Positions 34,640 through 42,948 of a stretch of 64,000 nt of DNA are shown here, piece by piece. A model generated the notes under the pieces. That model saw nothing but the letters and a program-made list of their open reading frames with translations. It made no database searches and was not told where the DNA came from. This DNA comes from Symploca sp. SIO1C2 (GTDB taxonomy: Bacteria; Cyanobacteriota; Cyanobacteriia; Cyanobacteriales; Coleofasciculaceae), in NCBI GenBank assembly GCA_010672925.1, contig JAAHFP010000013.1:310001-374000 (forward strand), written 5' to 3'. Each line of letters begins with the position of its first letter. Within the stretch, counting starts at the first letter, position 1. A program made the position numbers and the translations under genes.

Positions 34640-34836
34640 TAAGAAGGAGGCAGAAGGCAGGAGGCAGAAGGCAGGAGGCAGGAGGCAGAAGGCAGGAGGC
34701 AGAAGGCAGAAGGCAGAAGGCAGAAGGCAGAAGGCAGGAGGCAGAAGGCAGGAGGCAGGAGGCAGAAGGCAGGAGGCAGAAGGCAGGAGGCAGGAGGCAG
34801 GAGGCAGGAGGCAGGAGGCAGGAGGCAGAAGGCAGA
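34640..34836. repeat. AGGCAGA/AGGCAGG heptamer minisatellite
   Basis: About 28 consecutive 7-bp units of AGGCAGA or AGGCAGG, almost pure purine plus C on the plus strand, sit directly before the start codon of the minus-strand aldehyde dehydrogenase gene. Open frames across it on both strands are artefacts of the repeat. Confidence 0.92.
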
Positions 34837-34866
34837 ACCCACCCCTAACCCCTCCAAGGAGGGGAA
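34837..34866. repeat. CCACCCCTAACCCCTCC hairpin repeat
   Basis: The sequence ends in CCCCTCCAAGGAGGGG, a hairpin. With the preceding AGGCAGA units it is nearly identical to 51940-52000 inside the large NRPS gene. Another copy, reversed, lies at 37257-37293. Confidence 0.85.
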
Positions 34867-35015
34867 TAGGAGGTAAATTGATAAGCTTTCAAAAAAGCGA
34901 TCGCATTCATTAATTTTACATATAAGTTCATCAGAGCTTGCTGGATAAATTTTTGGGTACTTTGGGGAGTAAAACTAAAAGAAATACAAACAACAAACAA
35001 CCAATAACAAACAAC

Positions 35016-35072
35016 AAAGCGGCGGGCGATTATCCCTCCCATTTATAAAAATAATAGTCTTCCCGCCGCTTT
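35016..35072 (-). terminator. Repeated hairpin downstream of the MDR gene, terminator-like
   Basis: AAAGCGGCGGG (35016-35026) and CCCGCCGCTTT (35062-35072) form an 11-bp stem three bases beyond the stop codon of the minus-strand MDR gene. On that strand the stem is followed by TTGTTTG units. A close copy stands in the same position after the SDR gene (42887-42942), each with ATTATCCCTCCCAT in the loop. Termination is inferred from position. Confidence 0.6.
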
Positions 35073-35075
35073 CTG

Positions 35076-36080
35076 TTAATCAATTAATAAAGCAATTTTG
35101 CCCGTTGTTGAACCAGTTTCTATAGCTTCGTGAGCCACAGCAGCATCTTGAAGAGGGTAAGTTTGGCTCAGGTGAATTTTCAGCTTGCCTTGATCAATCC
35201 AACTAGCACATTGCTTGAGAATTGAACCTTGGTGCTGTTGGGCAGTAACCAGTCCCTGTAACATGGGAGTAAGCATTAATTCTAGGCTAATGCGGAGATT
35301 CCGTTGACGGGCAATCTTCAAATTACCCTGAGCAGAATCTGGTTCCAAAATAGTCACTATGTCTCCATATACCCTTACTGCCTTACAGGTATCATAGAAA
35401 ACTTCGCCCCCTACGGTATCAAAAGCCAGATCAACTCCTTCTCCCCCACTCCAGTCAAGGACAGCCTGCACAAAATCAGTTTTTTGGTAAAGTACGGGAT
35501 ACTCAGCCCCAAGGGAACGAACTAATCTGGCTTTTTCTTGGGAACTCACAGTAGTACAAATTTGAGCACCCTTAATTTTAGCTAACTGGATAGCGACATG
35601 ACCCACACCACCAGCACCAGCCTGAATCAGGACTTTTTGCCCCTCTGTCAATCCTCCTCTGTCATAAAGAGCCTCCCAAGCAGTAATTAGTACCAGAGGA
35701 GCAGCAGCAGCTTCAGCAAAGGAGACGGAAGTGGGTTTATGGGCAACAAATCTCTCTTCCACTACTGCCCACTGAGCATAATTACCAGTACCAGATTTAC
35801 CCAATCCTCCGGCACAGAAATACACTTGATCACCAACCCGGAATTCCTGAACACCAGCACCCACAGCTTCCACCACTCCAGCGCCATCACAGCCTAAGAT
35901 AGCAGGCATCTGGTCAGGATACAAAAGACCCCGACGCCGCAATTTAGTATCAATAGGGTTCACTCCAGCTGCTTTGAGACGCACCAGAATTTCTGAGTCT
36001 GTTTGAATGGTCGGTTGTGGTACTTCCTGGAGTTGCAAGACTTGAGGAGTTCCCACTTCGGTCATTAATACTGCTTTCAT
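35076..36080 (-). CDS. Quinone oxidoreductase-like MDR protein
   Basis: This NADPH-dependent medium-chain dehydrogenase/reductase without catalytic zinc is of the type often acting on quinones or enones. The GroES-like N-terminal half contains GVNPIDTKLRRRG and GCDGAGVVEAVGAGV. The Rossmann motif is AGAGGVGHVAIQLAK (about residues 154-168). The zinc-ligand cysteines of alcohol dehydrogenases are absent. Length 334 is normal and ATG 36080 gives the standard MKAVLMTEVG start. It is probably cytoplasmic. A repeated hairpin follows it and the divergent GAF gene starts 204 bp upstream. Confidence 0.88.
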   Translation of the reverse strand: MKAVLMTEVGTPQVLQLQEVPQPTIQTDSEILVRLKAAGVNPIDTKLRRRGLLYPDQMPAILGCDGAGVVEAVGAGVQEFRVGDQVYFCAGGLGKSGTGNYAQWAVVEERFVAHKPTSVSFAEAAAAPLVLITAWEALYDRGGLTEGQKVLIQAGAGGVGHVAIQLAKIKGAQICTTVSSQEKARLVRSLGAEYPVLYQKTDFVQAVLDWSGGEGVDLAFDTVGGEVFYDTCKAVRVYGDIVTILEPDSAQGNLKIARQRNLRISLELMLTPMLQGLVTAQQHQGSILKQCASWIDQGKLKIHLSQTYPLQDAAVAHEAIETGSTTGKIALLID

Positions 36081-36283
36081 CGGGTCATTTGGTTAAATTC
36101 AGATAACAAGCTCCCATCTGAAACTTTAACCCAGCGAGGGGTTGGAGACAAAGTTTGACTATTCCGGATAGTTTTGAAACAATGGAGATTTTCTCCCTAT
36201 TCAATGCGTCTTGGCTTAACAGTAGCGGTGGTGTTGGAGGATCAACCTCGTTTATGATCGGAGCAGTTTTTTGATGCTCAGAT

Positions 36284-37228
36284 ATGTCAAAATCATTCAG
36301 CGTGCATCCCCAGTACATAGAACAAGTCCAATCTGCCTGGAGGCGAAAGGTTGATGAAGGCGGGCAAAACCTGCTCGAAGAGATAGGTCTATCTTCATCA
36401 GATCTGAATATATTTCTCCGGGGTCAACCTGTTAACAGCCTCAATTTTGTGGGAATCTGCCACATATTGGGGCTAGACTGGCGAGAAATTGCTGGTTTAG
36501 AGCTACAGTCCCAGCAGGTGTTTTTTCCACCTCTAGAGGTACACCTCGACTATACTAACTTTACTAGGGAAGTGACGACTATTAATGATGCATTAGGGAC
36601 TCTAGTTGAGACTCTGTGCGAAATGCTACGTCGCCTCACCCGTAAAGCTGGAGATGTGGTGGGAGCGGATCGCACCAGCATCTTTTTACTAGATCAGCAA
36701 ACCAATACCCTGGGTTCCATTAATGCTGAGGATGGACACGGAGGATCCTTAGTAATTGATATTCCTTCCAACCGAGGCATTGCTAGTTTAGCTGTTGCTT
36801 CTTCAAAAGTGATTAATATTCCTTTCGATGTCTATGATGACCCACGTTCAGAAGAAGCGAAGAGAACGGATAAAAAAACGGGATATCGTACTTACACGAT
36901 GCTAACATGGCCTCTGTTTAATGAGCAAAAAAATATAGTTGCTGTTGTACAGTTAATCAATAAGTTGAAACCAATTTATGAGCCAGAAGACTACCTATCT
37001 AGAAGAATAGACACTGATGGTTTTACTGAAGAAGATGAAGCCTTATTTGCTCAATTTGCTCCCTCAATCCTCAAAACCTTGGAAAGATGCCAGTTTTGTT
37101 ACCAACTGACCCAGAAACTTAAAGACAATGTTTTCACCAGTGAAGAAGAGATGGCTCAACAGACTGAATTAGTAGCCGAACTCCAAATTATGGAGCAACA
37201 ACTCCATCGAAACTTAGATAAAATATGA
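36284..37228 (+). CDS. HTH-like plus GAF-domain protein, paralog A
   Basis: The 314 residues have two parts. Residues ~5-75 resemble the helix-turn-helix-like N-terminal module seen before STAND/NB-ARC-type proteins in cyanobacteria (FLRGQPVNSLNFVGICHILG, LDWREIAGLE). Residues ~105-290 form a GAF domain with RTSIFLLDQQTNTLGS, KKTGYRTYTMLTWPL and VVQLINKLKP followed by FTEEDEALFAQFAPS. The Asn-Lys ... Asp/Glu pattern recalls the NKFDE motif of cyclic-nucleotide-binding GAF domains. No catalytic output domain is attached. A closely similar paralog follows 285 bp downstream. A signalling adaptor role is inference. Confidence 0.8.
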   Translation: MSKSFSVHPQYIEQVQSAWRRKVDEGGQNLLEEIGLSSSDLNIFLRGQPVNSLNFVGICHILGLDWREIAGLELQSQQVFFPPLEVHLDYTNFTREVTTINDALGTLVETLCEMLRRLTRKAGDVVGADRTSIFLLDQQTNTLGSINAEDGHGGSLVIDIPSNRGIASLAVASSKVINIPFDVYDDPRSEEAKRTDKKTGYRTYTMLTWPLFNEQKNIVAVVQLINKLKPIYEPEDYLSRRIDTDGFTEEDEALFAQFAPSILKTLERCQFCYQLTQKLKDNVFTSEEEMAQQTELVAELQIMEQQLHRNLDKI

Positions 37229-37256
37229 ATTATATAAAGCTTTCTTCCCTCGAAGC

Positions 37257-37405
37257 CTCTTATCCCCCTCCTTGGAGGGGTTAGGGGTGGGTTCTTTTCA
37301 CTACTACTACCTTTGATGAGAGTGAAGTTGGAGAAGTCCGGCTAAGCCAACTGCTGTCAGGAGATGTGATGTATGATGCATTAACTGAGGATCTATGCAT
37401 CATAC
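37257..37405. repeat. Repeat hairpins between GAF paralogs
   Basis: CCCTCCTTGGAGGGGTTAGG plus GGTGGG (37257-37293) is a reversed copy of the 34837 repeat. GTATGATGCA (37371-37380) and TGCATCATAC (37396-37405) make a perfect 10-bp stem with a 15-base loop. Confidence 0.75.
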
Positions 37406-37513
37406 TAAAGGAATATAGCTTCAGTTAGGGATATAACCCCCTTGCATTTAGCTGTGGCGATGACTTACCATAATTATCATATACGATCTTTGTAAGTTAT
37501 CTAATGTTTAGAC

Positions 37514-38488
37514 ATGCCCAGCCCATTGAGGGTGCATCCAAAGTACATCGAAGAGGTAAACTTAGCTTGGAAGCGTAAAAGTAATGGACGGGAGCAAGAC
37601 CTAGCTCAAGAATTAGGGCGCTCTTTGTACTTCGTTATCTCTAATCTCTTCCTCAAAGGCGAACCCGTTAACGAACTTAATTTCTTGCGGATTTGCCAGA
37701 CTTTGGAGCTCAACTGGCGAGAAATCGCTGGCTTAGATATAAAGGAGAGGGAACTTATCCCTCCATCTGCCCAGGAAAATCCTGGTGTTAACCCTATAGC
37801 CAAACCTACGTTTGGCCTAGATGCTACTGCTCTTGATGAGGCAATAAATCATTTGGTTAGCACTTTGTGTGAGATGTTACGTCACCTCACTCGCAAAGCA
37901 GGAGCCTTGCTAAGCGCAGATCGCACCAGTATTTTTTTAATTGATCCCCAAAGAAAAGAACTAGGTTCACTGATTGCTGAGGATGGTAAGGGTGGCTCCC
38001 TGATGATTGATGTTCCTTTGGGCAAAGGGATTGCTGGGAGAGTTGCCACTTCTGCCACTATTATCAATATTCCTTTTGACCTCTACTCAGATCAACGCTC
38101 CGAACAAGCGAGAATTACGGATCAAAAGACTGGATACCGTACTTATTCGATGCTAGCTTGGCCTCTATTAAATGGGCAAAAAGAATTAATTGCTGTTGTG
38201 CAATTAATCAATAAATTAAAGCAAAATCATAACCCTCAAGACGATTTAATCGGAAGAATTGATACTCAGGGGTTTACGAAAGAGGATGAGGCTCTATTCG
38301 CCAGGTTTGCCCCCTCAATTTTACAAACCCTAGAAAGATGCCAATTTTGTTACCAACTGACCCAGAAGCTGAAAAATAATGAATCAATCGACCAATTTGG
38401 TTCTGTGTCTCAAAAGGCTCAACTAGTTGCCAAGCTTAAGCGAGAAGAGCAACAACTGCGGGAGAGCCTTAATCGGATTATAAGTTGA
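37514..38488 (+). CDS. HTH-like plus GAF-domain protein, paralog B
   Basis: This 324-residue paralog of the preceding gene has the same order: HTH-like segment (FLKGEPVNELNFLRICQTLE, LNWREIAGLD), then a GAF domain (RTSIFLIDPQRKELGSLIAE, QKTGYRTYSMLAWPLLNGQK, VVQLINKLKQ, FTKEDEALFARFAPS) and a short coiled-coil end. It differs mainly in a ~10-residue insertion in the linker. Both copies keep the putative ligand residues, so neither looks decayed. The tandem arrangement suggests a duplication followed by divergence, perhaps to form a heterodimer or to sense two ligands. Confidence 0.8.
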   Translation: MPSPLRVHPKYIEEVNLAWKRKSNGREQDLAQELGRSLYFVISNLFLKGEPVNELNFLRICQTLELNWREIAGLDIKERELIPPSAQENPGVNPIAKPTFGLDATALDEAINHLVSTLCEMLRHLTRKAGALLSADRTSIFLIDPQRKELGSLIAEDGKGGSLMIDVPLGKGIAGRVATSATIINIPFDLYSDQRSEQARITDQKTGYRTYSMLAWPLLNGQKELIAVVQLINKLKQNHNPQDDLIGRIDTQGFTKEDEALFARFAPSILQTLERCQFCYQLTQKLKNNESIDQFGSVSQKAQLVAKLKREEQQLRESLNRIIS

Positions 38489-38608
38489 GAAATTGTTGTT
38501 TGTTGTTGGTCATTTGTTGTTTGTTGTTTGGGAATATATCCTTTGCCTCCTTGTCTCCCCATCTTCCTTGTCTTCCCTATCTCTCCACCCTCCCCATCCT
38601 CCCCCAAC

Positions 38609-39925
38609 TCAACACCTACCTGCTGGCAGCAAGATCTGCAACCAGGCACCACCAGTTTCTGGATGATTTCTCCCCTGAATAGTGCCGCCATGAGCTTGAA
38701 TAATTTGTTGTACAATCGACAGACCTAATCCACTACCCTGGCTTCTACCTACAGCTTCACCCTCGGAAACAGTTTGTTGTCTACGCCGTGAGGCATCTCC
38801 CCGGTAGAACCGCTCAAAAACATGAGGTAAGTCAGCTTCTGAGAAACCGGTTCCGGAATCAATCACATCTATTTGCAGAATCGATTGAGTATCAGTCTCT
38901 TCACTAACCTTATTTGTTGCTTCAATACGAGTTACCTCTACCCGAATAGCTGCTTGGGGAGGGCTGCGTTTAATGCTGTTATCTAGTAAATTGAGGAAAA
39001 CTTGGGTTAAGCGAGATTGATCGGCTCTGAGGTAGATAGGCTCAGGCTCGGAATAAGCCAGACTAAGCTGATGGGGTTTTACCAGCAGTTCTAAACTTTG
39101 CCAAACTGACTCAATTAAAGGTCGTAGTTCTAGATCTTGATAAGTGAGACTAGTACTAGGGTCTTTTTCCATCTGGGTAAGTTCCAGCCAATCTTGCACA
39201 AGATTAATTAACCGCTCATTTTCTCGCAACATTTTTTCCACCCATCCCGTAGCTGGAGGCTCTAAACGCTGTTGTAAGGCTTCTGCCACTAGATGAATGG
39301 AAGTCAAGGGGGTTCTGAGTTCATGAGCTAAGTCAGAAACCCATTGTTTGCGAGATTGAGTGATATCCACCAAAGGTTGTCGATTTTCGACAAATACACC
39401 AACTTGTCTTTCTGGAAGAGGCCAACTGTATCCTCGCATAGTCAAGGAGCGTAATTTACTCATCGCAGCCCCATCGTTACAAGTAGGATGAAAAACCCAT
39501 TCTTCTTCCCTTGGTTGCTGTTGACTACGGGTAGTTTCAATCAATTGATCTAGTTCGTAGGAGCGTACCAACTCCAATAACAAGCGAAGTCTTCCTGCTT
39601 GCCAGCGATCAATTTGTAACAGTTCTCGTGCTTGCTCATTGCACCAGAGTAACTGATTCTCTTCATCCACCTGTAAATAAGCAAAAGGTGCTACCTCTAG
39701 CAGTTGCTGCCAAATTTGTAGCTCCTTTTCGAGTTGTTCTTGATGCTGATTAGCTAAAACAACTCCCCGTCTTAGACGAGAAATAATATTCAAGGAGATA
39801 TTAGAACTATCTTTGTGTAAGCTTCCTAATATCTTCTCCAGCTGCTGCTGAAGTCGGCGCCGCTGCCAGAAATAAAATCCAACCCCTAGGGCAAGACCTA
39901 GTAAAAATGCCACGATGGTGGTCAT
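38609..39925 (-). CDS. sphS: Phosphate-sensing type histidine kinase
   Basis: This membrane-anchored sensor kinase has 438 residues. An N-terminal helix (IVAFLLGLALGVGFYFW) and a coiled stretch precede a PAS-like domain (APFAYLQVDEENQLLWCNEQ, about residues 78-97). Next come the phospho-acceptor block SDLAHELRTPLTSIHLVAE, the N box (NLLDNSIKRSP), the D box (IDSGTGFSEADLPHVFERFY) and the glycine box (GSGLGLSIVQQIIQAHGG). Order, length and single N-terminal anchor match cyanobacterial SphS, which phosphorylates SphR when phosphate is scarce. The response regulator lies 80 bp upstream on the same strand. The assignment to SphS rather than another PhoR-like kinase is by resemblance. Confidence 0.82.
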   Translation of the reverse strand: MTTIVAFLLGLALGVGFYFWQRRRLQQQLEKILGSLHKDSSNISLNIISRLRRGVVLANQHQEQLEKELQIWQQLLEVAPFAYLQVDEENQLLWCNEQARELLQIDRWQAGRLRLLLELVRSYELDQLIETTRSQQQPREEEWVFHPTCNDGAAMSKLRSLTMRGYSWPLPERQVGVFVENRQPLVDITQSRKQWVSDLAHELRTPLTSIHLVAEALQQRLEPPATGWVEKMLRENERLINLVQDWLELTQMEKDPSTSLTYQDLELRPLIESVWQSLELLVKPHQLSLAYSEPEPIYLRADQSRLTQVFLNLLDNSIKRSPPQAAIRVEVTRIEATNKVSEETDTQSILQIDVIDSGTGFSEADLPHVFERFYRGDASRRRQQTVSEGEAVGRSQGSGLGLSIVQQIIQAHGGTIQGRNHPETGGAWLQILLPAGRC

Positions 39926-40005
39926 AGCCAGTGATTATTAGCATTAATAAGAAACATCGTAAATCTAAAATCTAAGATCTACTTAATCACTGACTAGTGA
40001 GAAGC

Positions 40006-40758
40006 TTACCCAAATCGGTAGCCAAAACCACGGACAGTAATCAAATACTCTGGATGACTAGGGTCTTGCTCTAATTTTTCTCGCAGCCAGCGTATATGAA
40101 CATCTACTGTTTTTGTATCCCCCAGAAAATCTGGACCCCAGACATGCTCAATTAACTGCTCACGAGACCATACTCGACGGGGATAACTCAAAAATAATTC
40201 CAAAAGCTTGAATTCCTTGGGAGATAGATTCACCTCTTCTCCCCTAACCGTAACACGACATTCTTGAGGATTGAGGATAATCTCTCGCCATTGCAGTACT
40301 GGCACTTGAGGCAAACAGTTGAGTCGTTGGCGACGCAGTAAAGCTCGACAACGGGCAACTAACTCCCGCATACTAAAGGGTTTGGTCAAATAATCATCAG
40401 CACCTACTTCTAGTCCTAAAACTCGGTCGGTTTCACTAGCTTTGGCACTGAGAATCAAAATTGGAACAGGATTTTCTTGGTAACGTAACAAACGACACAA
40501 ATCTAACCCATTAATATGGGGGATCATAATATCTAGAATCAGCAGGTCAAAAGGACAAACTGAGTCAGTAGGCTCATTGAGTTGAAGACGTTCTATAGCT
40601 GTACGCCCATCTATAGCGGTCTCCACCTTATAACCTTCTTCTTCTAGAGCTAAGACCAGCATTTCTCGAATTAAATCTTCATCTTCAATTACCAGAATGC
40701 GCATTGAGGTTGCCAGTTCTGGACTGGAAGGACTCTGCGGTATATCGAGAGACAGCAT
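40006..40758 (-). CDS. sphR: OmpR/PhoB-type response regulator
   Basis: The receiver domain (residues ~18-140) carries the acidic pair in VIEDED, the phospho-acceptor Asp in LLILDIMIPHINGLD, Ser/Thr in LILSAKASET and Lys in DDYLTKPFSMRE. The C-terminal winged helix is PhoB-like (SPKEFKLLELFLSYPRRVWS, KTVDVHIRWLREKLE, ITVRGFGYRFG). The ~17-residue lead before MRILVIEDED is as expected for SphR. It would activate phosphate-scavenging genes through Pho boxes together with the kinase encoded just downstream. I found no convincing Pho box in the window. Confidence 0.85.
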   Translation of the reverse strand: MLSLDIPQSPSSPELATSMRILVIEDEDLIREMLVLALEEEGYKVETAIDGRTAIERLQLNEPTDSVCPFDLLILDIMIPHINGLDLCRLLRYQENPVPILILSAKASETDRVLGLEVGADDYLTKPFSMRELVARCRALLRRQRLNCLPQVPVLQWREIILNPQECRVTVRGEEVNLSPKEFKLLELFLSYPRRVWSREQLIEHVWGPDFLGDTKTVDVHIRWLREKLEQDPSHPEYLITVRGFGYRFG

Positions 40759-41160
40759 AAAGAAAGCGAAGTTAGGTGTTTGTAGTTGGCAATCAAAGTA
40801 GAATTTTATTGGCGAATATGAAAAAACTCCAGATTGGGGATTGGGGGATAGGTCAAAGTCTTATCCCATCACGACTAGTACATCCGTTGCAGAAATAAAT
40901 CACGCAATGTGCAAATTACTCCTTTGTCTCTCCTCTCTCATAACGCACCCACTAGTGGAAAGCTTTTACTTAAGAGGCACTAGTCATCAATCCACGAAAT
41001 TTCGTCTTATCCAGTAATCTGCCAATATTAATCAGTTGACACTCCTCCTCCTTGCCTGAGTGAGGATTCTTGCTTCATCGGGAGCTCTTACCACTTTGGT
41101 AGTTTCGCCTAGCCCTCCACAAGCTTACACTGGCTGCCCGACAGTGTTGTAAGCACCAAA
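40759..41160. other. Gap without a recognised gene
   Basis: This is the upstream region of sphR, followed by plain sequence. Nothing beyond a short GGGGATTGGGGG run at 40837 stands out. Confidence 0.6.
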
Positions 41161-41186
41161 ATTATTCTCTGTGTATAGAGAATAAT
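41161..41186. other. Perfect 10-bp hairpin
   Basis: ATTATTCTCT (41161-41170) and AGAGAATAAT (41177-41186) form a stem with loop GTGTAT. It is isolated between genes, lacks a following T run and has no other copy that I saw. Confidence 0.6.
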
Positions 41187-41278
41187 AGTATAAGACCTAT
41201 AATTCTTAGCATACAGAATACTCGCACCATTGTGTCCTGCTCTTTGAGAGCAAATCCGATTGAATTTCGTTAAATCAA

Positions 41279-41595
41279 GCTGGGAGAGTTGGGGGAGCTG
41301 AGGGAGTTGGGGGAGCTGGTGGAGCTGAGGGAGCTGGGGAAGCTGAGGGAGTTGGGGGAGCTGGGGAAGCTGAGGGAGCTGAGGGAGCTGAGGGAGCTGG
41401 GGAAGCTGAGGGAGTTGGGGGAGCTGGGGAAGCTGAGGGAGCTGAGGGAGCTGAGGGAGTTGGGGGAGCTGAGGGAGCTGAGGGAGCTGAGGGAGCTGGT
41501 GGAGCTGGTGGAGCTGGTGGAGCTGGTGGAGCTGGTGGAGCTGGTGGAGCTGGTGGAGCTGGTGGAGCTGGTGGAGCTGGTGGAGCTGGGGAGAC
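41279..41595. repeat. 9-bp GGAGCTGRG/GGAGCTGGT minisatellite
   Basis: About 35 copies of a 9-bp unit, in blocks: GAGCTGAGG, GAGTTGGGG, GAGCTGGGG, then a homogeneous GAGCTGGTG run (41498-41590). Because 9 is divisible by 3 and the units contain no stop, several frames on both strands stay open, giving spurious Leu/Glu, Pro/Ala/Ser or Leu/Pro/Gln proteins. I do not consider any of these real genes. Confidence 0.9.
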
Positions 41596-41675
41596 AAAGA
41601 AGTAATTCTCTATTCCCAATTCCTAATTCCCAAACAACCAATGACTAATGACAAACAACAAACAACAAATAACCA

Positions 41676-42059
41676 ATGACTATTACTCCCAGAACTACTC
41701 AAGGACTATTGGGTATCTTATGTTCCTCTTTTTTACATCTAGATTGGCAACATTTATTAGTGAACCTAATTTTTCTTTTTCCTTTAGGTTGGTTGGTCAT
41801 CCTAGGAGGAACAGAACAGTTTTTAATTGTCACAATTTTTACTGCTTTGTTCAGAGGTTTGGCTGTCTGGTTGATAGGCAAAGATAGAACAACTCATATC
41901 GGAATTTCCGGTGTAGTGTTTGGTTATTTGGGTTTTTTATTAACGCGGGGCTATTTTGCCAGAGACTCAATCTATTTTGGCGTCTCAGCAATAGTTGGCG
42001 GACTCTACGGTAGATATCTTCAGGGTATTCTCCCTAAAAAACTTTTATTTTATGGGTAA
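41676..42059 (+). pseudogene. Rhomboid protease fragment
   Basis: It encodes 127 residues from the middle of a rhomboid intramembrane serine protease: the HxxxN region FLHLDWQHLLVNLIFLFPLG and the nucleophile block GISGVVFGYLGFLLTRGYF (Gly-x-Ser-Gly). The first membrane helix that normally precedes ITPRTTQGLLGIL is missing, with a 9-bp minisatellite and AACAAAC units in its place. The protein stops at GILPKKLLFYG, just before the segment that should supply the catalytic His, and half a GCTACGCCCCTACA palindrome follows 10 bp later. It is therefore truncated at both ends and very probably inactive. Confidence 0.75.
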
Positions 42060-42069
42060 TATGCCAGCG

Positions 42070-42088
42070 CCAATGCTACGCCCCTACA
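42070..42088. repeat. Half copy of the GCATTTGG palindromic element
   Basis: CCAATGCTACGCCCCTACA matches the right end of the element at 26451-26470. Its inverted partner is absent. It follows the premature end of the rhomboid fragment. Confidence 0.7.
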
Positions 42089-42117
42089 GATTTATATTTT
42101 TGCTGTAATGAATACCT

Positions 42118-42720
42118 TCAACCATTCTGCACCATCCAAATCAAAAATCCTAAAATTTGCTCAACTGGTGGAAGAGGATAATCGTTCAAGTCGATCATGA
42201 CACATTGCCCTTCTAGTTGGAGAAATCGCCACACTGTACCACTCGTAACTGTTCCATAAATCCTTGGAACAGGTTGTTGTTTCTGCTGATTAAACCGTTG
42301 AGCTGCCACCATCTCTGCTAGACATTGCCCAAGAGCTGGTTTAAGATCCTCCTTCTTAGCTTCTACTAAAATAACGGCAGGAGCTCTAATAAATAATTGT
42401 TCCGGGGAGCGACTAATCAGAAAATCAACATAACCGGTAAGCTCAGCTTCTGGTTGCACATTGAATTCTTCCCCTGAGAAAACGCTAACTTGTCCCTGGA
42501 GTTGGCGCTTTACTTCTAGCAAAACCGGGTTAATAATACCTTCAGAACGTGCTTTTTCGCTACCGACAGCGATCGCCCAGGGAAGGGTTTCTTTAAGGGT
42601 ATCCTGAAGTAAAAGAGTTGGATTTACTGGAGGGATTTCTGGTAAAAATCGCTCACCTTCAACCAGGGTAAGTTGAAAATCATCTATAGCTTTACTGATG
42701 GTGAATTTACTGTAAGGCAT
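42118..42720 (-). CDS. PD-(D/E)XK nuclease-like protein
   Basis: This 201-residue protein has a probable nuclease core: Asp in ELTGYVDFLISRS and Glu-x-Lys in AVILVEAKKEDLKPALGQ, followed by AEMVAAQRFNQQK and a strand-rich end (RIYGTVTSGTVWRFLQLEG). Such proteins are frequent, single and uncharacterised in cyanobacteria. The open frame reaches 42810, but the first 30 codons run through repeat sequence (the TTAGGCGCTTATTA unit also seen at 13984). ATG 42720 begins the conserved part (MPYSKFTISKAIDDF), so I use it. The function is unknown; nothing suggests a restriction system beside it. Confidence 0.75.
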   Translation of the reverse strand: MPYSKFTISKAIDDFQLTLVEGERFLPEIPPVNPTLLLQDTLKETLPWAIAVGSEKARSEGIINPVLLEVKRQLQGQVSVFSGEEFNVQPEAELTGYVDFLISRSPEQLFIRAPAVILVEAKKEDLKPALGQCLAEMVAAQRFNQQKQQPVPRIYGTVTSGTVWRFLQLEGQCVMIDLNDYPLPPVEQILGFLIWMVQNG

Positions 42721-42721
42721 A

Positions 42722-42886
42722 ATATCAAGTTCGCTTGAATACTTAGGGCTTGCCTCATCGAGTTGATTGATTCGGGTTTTGCAGTAATAAGCGCCTAACG
42801 GCGAATTCAAAATTCAAAATTGATGAATCGCTGAAAAAGAAGTGAGGGAATAATAATAAAATAACAAACAACAAACAACAAACAAC
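42722..42886. repeat. Mixed repeat remnants
   Basis: Left to right: ATATCAAGTTCG (one end of the element seen at 32724), TAGGGCTTGC (one end of the 22745 element), GCCGTTAGGCGC hairpin-like sequence, AAAATTC units (42808-42825) and AACAAAC heptamers (42862-42888). Confidence 0.65.
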
Positions 42887-42942
42887 AAAGCAGCGGGCAA
42901 TTATCCCTCCCATCTCTAAAGGAATGACCTTCCCGCCGCTTT
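42887..42942 (-). terminator. Repeated hairpin after the SDR gene, terminator-like
   Basis: AAAGCAGCGGG (42887-42897) and CCCGCCGCTTT (42932-42942) form a stem with one mismatch, seven bases past the SDR stop on the minus strand, followed there by TTGTTTG units. It is a close copy of 35016-35072. As the last gene of the peptide cluster ends here, it may mark the cluster's transcriptional end. Confidence 0.6.
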
Positions 42943-42948
42943 CCGTGA

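Noticed and set aside
34640-34836. Possible CRISPR array (also considered for the other tandem tracts)
   Set aside because: Units are 7-9 bp, without spacers or cas genes; these are simple tandem repeats.
34558-34857. Open frames across the AGGCAGA tract on both strands
   Set aside because: Pure heptamer translation; the tract lies between the aldehyde dehydrogenase start and another repeat.
41109-41648. Several long open frames on both strands (Leu-Pro-Gln, Ser-Thr and Pro-Ala repeats, or Glu-Leu repeats)
   Set aside because: They are translations of a 9-bp minisatellite with no stop in several frames; no start signal, no non-repeat domain, no neighbours.
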